Positions 1 to 4,903 of a stretch of DNA of 5,250 bases are shown here, piece after piece. The stretch comes from an uncultured Mollicutes bacterium. Lineage in GTDB: Bacteria > Bacillota_I > Bacilli_A > RFN20 > CAG-288. Every line of letters starts with the position of its first letter. Position 1 is the stretch's first letter. The notes beneath the pieces are model-generated. The model ran no database searches. It was not told where the DNA came from and saw only the letters and a list, made by a program, of their open reading frames with translations. The stretch covers positions 1 to 5,250 of the forward strand of contig URQF01000105.1 in NCBI GenBank assembly GCA_900549915.1, in the 5' to 3' direction. The position numbers and the translations under genes were made by a program.

Positions 1-45
1 TTGCCGAACGGCATGATGGGTGGTGTGAGAGGTGATGGAAATTGA
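1..45 (+). CDS. Possible C-terminal tail of an upstream gene (partial)
   Basis: The first frame is open from the window edge and reads LPNGMMGGVRGDGN before a TGA at 43-45. The glycine- and methionine-rich tail could end a plus-strand gene lying to the left. Fifteen codons are too few to identify a family, and the frame could be open by chance. If it is real, its stop codon lies inside the 17-bp palindrome at 41-57. I do not recognise the protein. Confidence 0.2.
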   Translation: MPNGMMGGVRGDGN

Positions 46-57
46 AGATTCTTCAAT
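41..57. promoter_or_regulatory. 17-bp palindrome, candidate operator
   Basis: The sequence ATTGAAGAtTCTTCAAT is a perfect 8-bp inverted repeat around one central base. It lies just upstream of the expected -35 region of the flavoprotein promoter (-10 at 81-86). A one-base centre suits binding by a dimeric regulator better than an RNA hairpin. A 7-bp stem with a 3-base loop is still possible, but the following TTCC is a poor terminator tract. The regulator is unknown. Confidence 0.45.
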
Positions 58-86
58 TTCCTAGCCTACTCGATTCCTGATATAAT
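58..86 (+). promoter_or_regulatory. Extended -10 promoter of the flavoprotein gene
   Basis: A consensus TATAAT at 81-86 is preceded by TG at 78-79, giving the extended -10 form TGATATAAT. At 17-bp spacing the -35 position (58-63) reads TTCCTA, a weak match, which an extended -10 can tolerate. Transcription would begin near 93, leaving a short leader with the ribosome binding site at 98-103. Confidence 0.75.
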
Positions 87-97
87 GGACAGGAAAG

Positions 98-103
98 AAG
101 GAG
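98..103 (+). promoter_or_regulatory. Ribosome binding site that decides the flavoprotein start
   Basis: AAGGAG is a strong Shine-Dalgarno match. It lies one base before the ATG at 105 but seven bases before the ATG at 111. Only the latter spacing is normal, so the ATG at 111 is preferred. Confidence 0.7.
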
Positions 104-110
104 AATGAAA

Positions 111-731
111 ATGAAAGTACTGATGCTGAATGGTTCCGTTAACCGGGACGGGAATACACAGGTTGCCTTAGAGGAAATTGCTGCGGAGCTGAAATCCTTT
201 GGGATAGAAAGCGAAATCTTTCCGATTGGCGTGAAAGAGATCCGGGACTGCATCGGATGCAATAAATGCACGGAAAAAGGATGCTTCTTTGAAGATGATT
301 TCTGCAACGCCTTTATTGCCAAGGCAAAAGAGGCAGACGGATTTATCTTCGGATCTCCTGTCTATTACGCCCATCCATCCGGTCGGCTCTTATCTTTATT
401 GGATCGGGTCTTCTATTCTTCCGGATCTGCTTTTGCCTTTAAACCGGCGGCTTCGGTCGCTGTTGCCCGCAGAGGCGGAACCTCGACGACATTCGATGTC
501 CTGAATAAGTATGCGACCATTTCAAACAGGATTGTGATTGGTTCTACTTACTGGAACAATGTGTTCGGCTGCAAAAAAGGAGAATCCAGAAGGGACTCTG
601 AAGGACTGCAGACTAGGCGCAACCTAGCGAAGAATAGGGCTTATGTCCTTTCCTGCCTAGAAGCAGGGAAGAAGGCAGGAATCCCAAAGCCCTCACTGGA
701 ACGTTCGAGCCATTTGAACTTTATCCGCTGA
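111..731 (+). CDS. NADPH-dependent FMN reductase / flavodoxin-fold oxidoreductase
   Basis: This 206-residue cytoplasmic protein belongs to the NADPH-dependent FMN reductase family (flavodoxin fold). Members bind FMN and transfer electrons from NAD(P)H to quinones, nitro or azo compounds, or other acceptors. The substrate here is unknown. Visible motifs: an N-terminal strand and phosphate loop, MLNGSVNRDGNT (residues 5-16); a cysteine cluster, CIGCNKC plus Cys58 (47, 50, 53, 58), resembling iron-sulfur flavoproteins; the FMN-contacting segment SPVYYAHPSGRLLSLLDR (82-99); ARRGGTSTTFDVLNKY (119-134); and STYWNNVFG (145-153). The C-terminus NFIR is the ending I recall for this subfamily, so the protein looks full length. 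The start at 111 is chosen over 105 because of ribosome binding site spacing. The gene appears monocistronic, with its own promoter and the convergent terminator at 763-830. The family is clear; the physiological role is not. Confidence 0.93.
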   Translation: MKVLMLNGSVNRDGNTQVALEEIAAELKSFGIESEIFPIGVKEIRDCIGCNKCTEKGCFFEDDFCNAFIAKAKEADGFIFGSPVYYAHPSGRLLSLLDRVFYSSGSAFAFKPAASVAVARRGGTSTTFDVLNKYATISNRIVIGSTYWNNVFGCKKGESRRDSEGLQTRRNLAKNRAYVLSCLEAGKKAGIPKPSLERSSHLNFIR

Positions 732-762
732 TATTCGAAGCAGAAAGTCCCTTATTGGAAAA

Positions 763-830
763 GGACTGTTACTAGATAGGAGCCCTACGAAACGGGTAAG
801 ATGTCCTAAATAGTAACAGTCCCTTCTTTT
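763..830. terminator. Long convergent hairpin, probable bidirectional terminator
   Basis: A perfect 12-bp inverted repeat, GGACTGTTACTA (763-774) and TAGTAACAGTCC (811-822), encloses 36 bases. These contain a second stem, TAGGA/TCCTA (777-781 with 804-808), and a short CCC/GGG pair (783-785 with 794-796). On the plus strand the stem is followed by CTTCTTTTATT; on the minus strand by TTTTCC. It lies between two converging genes, 31 bases after the flavoprotein stop and 34 before the lipoprotein stop, so termination in both directions is the simplest reading. It is longer and more structured than an ordinary terminator. Confidence 0.75.
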
Positions 831-856
831 ATTCTGTCTGATTAGAACACTGCTTT

Positions 857-3409
857 TTATGGAAGCGGAGGAGCGGGAGGAAGAGGCGGGAGCGATGAGG
901 CGACAAAGGCAGAGGTTACCTCGCCGGTTGTCTCATCAAGCCTTAAGTAATAGGTTCCGCTTAAGTCAACAAAGGTTAAGGCAAGCTTTCCGTTATAAGT
1001 TGTGACGTAGTAGGTAGAAACAGGGGTTCCTCCGCAAGTGAGAGTATAGGAAATGTAGCCATCGCTCTTGAAGACGACTTCCTTTTCGTTGACGGTATAG
1101 GTTCCGAAGAACTTATCCCTGTCTTTATAGGTGAGCTTACGACTTAAGACTGTCTTGTTTCCGCTTTTATCTAATTCAACAGTATTGTTCTCCCCGTCGA
1201 AGGTGAAGGTGGCCGAGTATCCCTTGTAGATGACTTTGTTTCCGTCGTAGCTGCGGTTAAGGCCATACTGCCTGCTTCCGTTAAGATAGACTGAATCGTT
1301 GCAGAGATAGATAGTATCTGTTCCGTCACTATAAGTTCCAAAGGAAGAGAAGATACGATTATCGTAATAGTTCCTTCCGGCAATCGTGACATATCCGTCC
1401 TTGAAGTAAATGTAGATACTGACGTTATTGTAGCTGAATACGATGAAGGCTTTATCCTGTCCGTTTGTCCTGATCCTATAAGGGGTATCAACATCCTTAT
1501 CTAATCCGTCATTGTTCTTGTTCCTTAAATCTAATAGGAGTTTTCCTTCGCTGGTAAACTTGATGTTCTCGACACCATACTTTCCCTGTGCGGAATAGGT
1601 TCCCCTGATGGAGGAAAAGACTTCATTCTTGACATAGCTCTTGTTAGTGTTAAAGAAGCAGCCGTTTAAATTGTTTTCGTAGACTCCGTCCTTGCCGTCA
1701 ATAGAGATAGCAAAGAGATAAGTGCCACTCTGATTCTGATAGCTAGGAGTGAAGGAATAAGGATAGGATACTCCGTTAATGAAGAGAGCTTCCGAGTCAA
1801 AGATAAAGCTATCCTGATAATCTGAGCTATAGCTACCGTACACTTTTTCTAAGACTTCTTTGCTGTAAAGAGAGACTTCTTGATCATCGCTTACTAAGGT
1901 GAAATAGCCGATAGAGGTATCCTTGGGAGAAAGAATATACTCCTTGCTCTCTAAAATGAAACGAAGAGTCGGATAAGTTTCGCCATGCCAGTAATAGAGA
2001 GAAGCCTCGCCTTTCTTTCCGTTCCTTAAGAACTTCCTGTCTTTATCAATGACTAGGGAAGAGGTGGAAGTATAACTATGGCTGATAAAGGTAGTCTGGT
2101 ACCTGCTTAAATAAGCAGATTTATTAATCGGATAGGAAATGGTTCCGTTTGTATTCAGGCGGATAGAAGATTCTTTCTTATCTGGAGAGAGAATATAGGT
2201 TTTTCCATCCTTTGTGAACTTGATGGACTTCCGCTTGTTCTCGATGACATAGGAGAAGCTGACCTCTTCTCCGTCAAAGGTGACACTGGTTTTCTTATTC
2301 TCCTCCTTATCTTCTAGGAAACTCACCCTGAAGGTGTGGCTTCCTTCATTATAGGTTCCTTCCCTTTGACTGATATCGTCTGCAGGATAAGTGGTCTTCT
2401 TACCGTCTGCTTCTATATCCAGGAAATACTCACCCGCTGTCCTTAGATAATCCTTTGAATCCAGAGTGACTTTCAGATGCCTTCCACTGTTGTCATGGAC
2501 GATTTTATAAGGACCGCTCTTTTCACCAAAGGTGAAAGTCTTTGTTTTTGTATCAACGGAAGTTGTAATCGTCTTTTCCCCATCGAACAGACTGAGATTA
2601 GAAAAACCTCCGATATCCTCAAAATAAGAGGGATTGGAAGTGTCTAAGGAACTTGTTCCGTTAAGAACATAATTCTTACTATCTTTGCTAAGCAGGATGT
2701 TTTTCCCATATCCGAATTGATCCTGATCGAATTCCTGCCTTGCCTTATAGACTTTGCCGTTCAGCCTTACAAAGTAGGATTTGATATACCAGTCCTGCTC
2801 TCCGCTATAGGTGGTTTTCCTCCGATGCGTTTCCGGATAGACTCCCCGCTCTGAATCGAAATGTCCGTCAAAAGACATATACCTGTTATATTCGGCAGAG
2901 TCTCCGTAAGCCGAATAGGTGCCGGCAAACTCCTTGATGTCCGGCCTGAATTCATAGGAGGTATTATCTTTTACGTTCTCTAAATGAAGCTGACCGTCAG
3001 CAAAATTGACATAGGCCTTATAGGAAACTCCGTTATTGAACTTCTCTCCGTATTCGACCACGATCGTATCGTATGTTTTTTCTTTTTCTTCTCCCTCGGC
3101 AAGAGGATAATTCCTCGTGACTGTGCTGAGCTTAGTCGGGACTAGGGTAAGAGTTTCTTTTCCCGTCCTCTCGAGCTTGTCCTTCGTGATGGAAAGCTCG
3201 TTTCCTTTTGCATAATAAGTGCCAATAAGATAGGAAAACTGGTTGGCTAGGAAATGCGGTGCCTTCTCAGCAGAAGCAGAGGTCTTTTCGCTCGGCTGAT
3301 TTGGTGCTTCGGAAGGTTTGACTGAACCACTAGCTCCCGGATTTGTGCAGGAAGCTAAAGTAAGAATTCCAAATAAGGAAAGAAGGGAAAGGCGTTTTAC
3401 TTTTTTCAT
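857..3409 (-). CDS. Large modular surface lipoprotein with about nine GTY modules
   Basis: I do not recognise a named family for this 850-residue protein. Residues 1-21 are a lipoprotein signal peptide: basic MKKVKR, a hydrophobic core and the lipobox LAS-C with Cys21. It should be lipidated and anchored on the outer face of the membrane. Residues 22-50 are a Ser/Pro/Ala/Lys-rich spacer. The rest is a ladder of beta-rich, aromatic modules, most opening with G-T/S-Y at residues 63, 163, 351, 525, 603, 691 and 769. Degenerate openings are likely near 263 and 437, giving about nine units of 78-100 residues. Many modules then have a strand, a DG or NG turn and a closing strand such as KTYILSP (403-409) or KEYILSP (489-495). 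The single-module pattern recalls small lipocalin-like beta domains, but this is inference. The C-terminus is proline-rich, LPPLPPAPPLP (840-850). The ATG is set by AAAGGAG nine bases upstream. It has its own promoter. A binding or adhesive surface role is possible, and no catalytic motif is visible. Confidence 0.93.
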   Translation of the reverse strand: MKKVKRLSLLSLFGILTLASCTNPGASGSVKPSEAPNQPSEKTSASAEKAPHFLANQFSYLIGTYYAKGNELSITKDKLERTGKETLTLVPTKLSTVTRNYPLAEGEEKEKTYDTIVVEYGEKFNNGVSYKAYVNFADGQLHLENVKDNTSYEFRPDIKEFAGTYSAYGDSAEYNRYMSFDGHFDSERGVYPETHRRKTTYSGEQDWYIKSYFVRLNGKVYKARQEFDQDQFGYGKNILLSKDSKNYVLNGTSSLDTSNPSYFEDIGGFSNLSLFDGEKTITTSVDTKTKTFTFGEKSGPYKIVHDNSGRHLKVTLDSKDYLRTAGEYFLDIEADGKKTTYPADDISQREGTYNEGSHTFRVSFLEDKEENKKTSVTFDGEEVSFSYVIENKRKSIKFTKDGKTYILSPDKKESSIRLNTNGTISYPINKSAYLSRYQTTFISHSYTSTSSLVIDKDRKFLRNGKKGEASLYYWHGETYPTLRFILESKEYILSPKDTSIGYFTLVSDDQEVSLYSKEVLEKVYGSYSSDYQDSFIFDSEALFINGVSYPYSFTPSYQNQSGTYLFAISIDGKDGVYENNLNGCFFNTNKSYVKNEVFSSIRGTYSAQGKYGVENIKFTSEGKLLLDLRNKNNDGLDKDVDTPYRIRTNGQDKAFIVFSYNNVSIYIYFKDGYVTIAGRNYYDNRIFSSFGTYSDGTDTIYLCNDSVYLNGSRQYGLNRSYDGNKVIYKGYSATFTFDGENNTVELDKSGNKTVLSRKLTYKDRDKFFGTYTVNEKEVVFKSDGYISYTLTCGGTPVSTYYVTTYNGKLALTFVDLSGTYYLRLDETTGEVTSAFVASSLPPLPPAPPLP

Positions 3410-3418
3410 GTCTGTTAT

Positions 3419-3425
3419 CTCCTTT
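3419..3425 (-). promoter_or_regulatory. Ribosome binding site of the lipoprotein gene
   Basis: On the minus strand AAAGGAG lies nine bases before the ATG at 3409. It is a strong match at a normal distance and confirms that start, which is immediately followed by the basic n-region of the signal peptide. Confidence 0.85.
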
Positions 3426-3426
3426 A

Positions 3427-3449
3427 TCTGATAGGATAAACTTATCAGA
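3427..3449. promoter_or_regulatory. Inverted repeat over the lipoprotein promoter, candidate operator
   Basis: TCTGATA (3427-3433) and TATCAGA (3443-3449) are perfect 7-bp inverted arms separated by 9 bases. The element covers the proposed -10 and transcription start, where a bound repressor would block initiation. A further copy of the half-site, ATCCTATCA (3477-3485), lies beyond the -35 and is the exact inverse of TGATAGGAT at 3429-3437. The regulator is unknown. Confidence 0.45.
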
Positions 3450-3467
3450 AACAGGTAATTTAGTCAA
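3439..3467 (-). promoter_or_regulatory. Promoter of the lipoprotein gene
   Basis: On the minus strand, TTGACT (3467-3462) is a near-consensus -35. It is followed after 17 bases by TAAGTT (3444-3439), a weak -10 preceded by TGA in the extended form. Transcription would start near 3432, just before the ribosome binding site. It lies downstream of the terminator at 3484-3518, so the lipoprotein gene is probably transcribed on its own. Confidence 0.6.
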
Positions 3468-3483
3468 ATCCAATGCATCCTAT

Positions 3484-3518
3484 CAAAAAGAAAACAGCCT
3501 AGGGAAACTTTCCTAGGC
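3484..3518 (-). terminator. Intrinsic terminator after the beta-repeat gene
   Basis: On the minus strand the stem GCCTAGG (3518-3512) pairs with CCTAGGC (3503-3497) around an 8-base loop, and can extend through AAAG/CTTT-type pairing with one bulge. It is followed by TGTTTTCTTTTTG, a good T-tract. It begins nine bases after the TGA of the upstream gene at 3527. It separates that gene from the lipoprotein promoter. Confidence 0.8.
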
Positions 3519-3526
3519 CGTCCGTT

Positions 3527-4588
3527 TCATTTAAGACTGATAGCAATAGCAAGAGTAGAGTAAGTCGCAGAGTAACTGACTTCAAGTCCCCTTGTTTTCT
3601 CTTCTCCTTTGACAGAGATGACTTTCGAATAAGTGTCCCCTCCGAAGATGGTTCCGGATTCAGTTCCTTTCGTGAAGCCGGCGGCTTCCAGCTTGGATTC
3701 AAAGAGGGTAGTCCTCTGTAGCTTCTTTTCCTGGGTAACCCGGTACTCTAATCCGTAATAGCGTTCCTTCGTGACTTCTCCTTCACTATCGACGCCATCG
3801 GAATAATAGAGTCCGCAGACTGATTCCTTTCCGCCAAGGATGGGAATCAGATCAAGTTTTGATCCGATAAGAGAAAGAAGTCCGCTTAGAGTATCCTTAT
3901 ATCCGGAGACTAAGTCGGAAGTCTTCAGCTCATCGCAGCTATCTTTGACTTCCACACTGGAAGCAATGTCCGTTTCCCTGCTGTAGGTGTAGACAATCTC
4001 TTCTGTACACTGAGGATATTCGAAGTTGACTTTTTCACCCTTGCGGAAGCAGTCACGGTAAAGCTTTAACGTACCGTTCTCTGATTCCTCGGCTGTGACC
4101 GAAACACCGGCCTCGCTCTTGATTTCGACTTTGCAGTCACCACTAGCCGGCATTCTAAGTTCGATAGAAACCGTTCCGAATCCATCATCCACTGCATTAA
4201 CGAATTCACCGGCAGTTCCATCAGAAGCGATGACTCTTGCAGAAACGGCTAATTTACCTTTCTTCCTTTTCGGGGTGATTGTGAATTTGGCGTTAGGAGC
4301 ACAGTATTCACTTTCTTTTTTTAAGGAGTTAATGGCAATCTTGCAGGATTCAACATCCGGATTAGAGACAACTTCTATCTTTCCGTTCTTTACAACCGGG
4401 AAGGTGACCGTGATGTCGCTATCTCCGATAACCATCTTGAAATATCCTTTCTTCCTATCATCTGCTGAAACAGTCACACCGGTAAAAGTCGGATTTCCGT
4501 TTAAGGAGTATTCTGGATTGACTGTATACCTGAAAGTAACGTCATCTCCTTTTGTGGCTTCAGTATAGACCTCGCCAGAAGGAATCAC
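3527..4588 (-). CDS. Beta-repeat protein of exported type, 5' end damaged or missing
   Basis: From a GTG at 4588 this reads 353 residues. Residues 5-65 resemble the divergent InlB B-repeat type found in surface proteins: GEVYTEATKGDDVTF, then NPEYSLNGNPTF, then GDSDITVTF. A second looser unit covers about 68-157 (NGKIEVVSNP to CKVEIKSE) and a partial third about 161-197. Residues 200-353 form a separate C-terminal region (IGSKLDLIPILGG; FESKLEAAGF) that I do not recognise. Seven cysteines (82, 96, 152, 180, 194, 218, 258) are many for an exported Firmicutes protein. There is no signal peptide or anchor. The GTG has no ribosome binding site, and the same frame stays open upstream to a TGA at 4711-4709 with no good start. 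The first unit appears to begin before the GTG (SYVNLDAVIPSG), so the true N-terminus lies upstream. The gene is probably truncated or frameshifted; compare 4594-4770. The body reads as genuine coding sequence and ends just before a terminator. Confidence 0.7.
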   Translation of the reverse strand: MIPSGEVYTEATKGDDVTFRYTVNPEYSLNGNPTFTGVTVSADDRKKGYFKMVIGDSDITVTFPVVKNGKIEVVSNPDVESCKIAINSLKKESEYCAPNAKFTITPKRKKGKLAVSARVIASDGTAGEFVNAVDDGFGTVSIELRMPASGDCKVEIKSEAGVSVTAEESENGTLKLYRDCFRKGEKVNFEYPQCTEEIVYTYSRETDIASSVEVKDSCDELKTSDLVSGYKDTLSGLLSLIGSKLDLIPILGGKESVCGLYYSDGVDSEGEVTKERYYGLEYRVTQEKKLQRTTLFESKLEAAGFTKGTESGTIFGGDTYSKVISVKGEEKTRGLEVSYSATYSTLAIAISLK

Positions 4589-4593
4589 GGCAT

Positions 4594-4770
4594 CTAAATT
4601 GACATAGGAAAACTGCTGATTTCGCCTTTGTATCTGTTTAACCGGAATAAGTTGCTTATTTCTGTTTTTCCGATGCTTTCTTTTTTTACTGAAACTGCTT
4701 TCACTAATTCACAATTTAATACTAGTTTTGCCTTTGTTTTTAAGAAGGGAGAGTACAAACGAACAGCCAT
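4594..4770 (-). pseudogene. Short out-of-phase frame, possible broken 5' part of the beta-repeat gene
   Basis: A 58-codon frame runs from an ATG at 4770 to a TAG at 4596-4594. It overlaps the upstream extension of the beta-repeat gene in another phase. Its protein (including CELVKAVSVKKESIGKTEI) looks more like coding sequence than the competing phase, which reads as a basic, low-complexity string. Adding one T to the minus-strand TTTT run (plus-strand AAAA at 4609-4612) would join the two frames as NRYKGEISSFSYVNLDAVI. The ATG has no ribosome binding site and sits beside the T-tract of the previous gene's terminator, so even the joined frame lacks a clear start and a signal peptide. A chance open frame is the main alternative. 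Confidence 0.35.
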
Positions 4771-4773
4771 ACA

Positions 4774-4820
4774 GGGAAAAACTGATTGGGCCTCACGTTT
4801 TCAGATGAGGTCCGATCAGT
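4774..4820 (-). terminator. Intrinsic terminator after the regulator gene
   Basis: Arms at 4781-4795 (ACTGATTGGGCCTCA) and 4806-4820 (TGAGGTCCGATCAGT) enclose 10 bases. In minus-strand RNA the 15-position stem has two A-C mismatches and is followed by TTTTCCC, which suits termination of the gene ending at 4900. In plus-strand RNA the two mismatches become G-U pairs, so all 15 positions pair, with T-rich repeats following. Termination of minus-strand transcription is favoured because a gene lies upstream only on that strand. Confidence 0.7.
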
Positions 4821-4821
4821 C

Positions 4822-4903
4822 TTTAGGTTACTTTTTAGGTTACTTTTTAGGTTACTTTTTAGGTTACTTTTTAGGTTACTTTTTAGGTTACTTTTTAGGT
4901 TAC
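4822..4903. repeat. Perfect 12-bp tandem repeat, about 6.8 copies
   Basis: The plus strand repeats AGGTTACTTTTT with strict 12-bp periodicity. The core AGGTTAC starts at 4825, 4837, 4849, 4861, 4873, 4885 and 4897, with no substitutions. On the minus strand the unit is GTAACCTAAAAA. The array begins on the stop codon of the regulator gene (TAA, 4902-4900) and ends at the terminator hairpin, so it forms most of that gene's 3' untranslated region. Perfect identity suggests recent slippage or expansion, making it a probable variable-number repeat. Confidence 0.95.

Noticed and set aside
729..731. Mycoplasma-type code with TGA as tryptophan
   Set aside because: TGA ends the flavoprotein right after its expected NFIR C-terminus and ends the beta-repeat gene just before a terminator. 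The long genes use TGG for tryptophan.
763..822. Integron attC site or MITE-like element at the long hairpin
   Set aside because: The arms lack the GTTRRRY/RYYYAAC core pair of attC sites. No target-site duplication or transposase is visible, and placement between convergent genes favours a terminator.
4095..4568. 157-codon plus-strand frame opposite the beta-repeat gene
   Set aside because: It is the antisense shadow of the 3527-4588 gene, with no ribosome binding site or recognisable motif. The minus-strand product has clear repeat domains.
4588..4770. A promoter for the beta-repeat gene in the gap upstream
   Set aside because: The minus strand holds AT-rich segments, but no -35/-10 pair with acceptable spacing was convincing, so none was annotated.
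4822..4903. Tandem array as a CRISPR or telomere-like repeat
   Set aside because: The 12-bp units are directly adjacent with no spacers, so this is not CRISPR. The TTAGG resemblance to telomeric repeats is coincidental in a bacterial intergenic region.
4822..4903. Programmed -1 frameshifting on the A-runs of the array
   Set aside because: Each unit has only five A residues before G, one short of the A AAA AAG slippery heptamer, and the stop precedes the runs.
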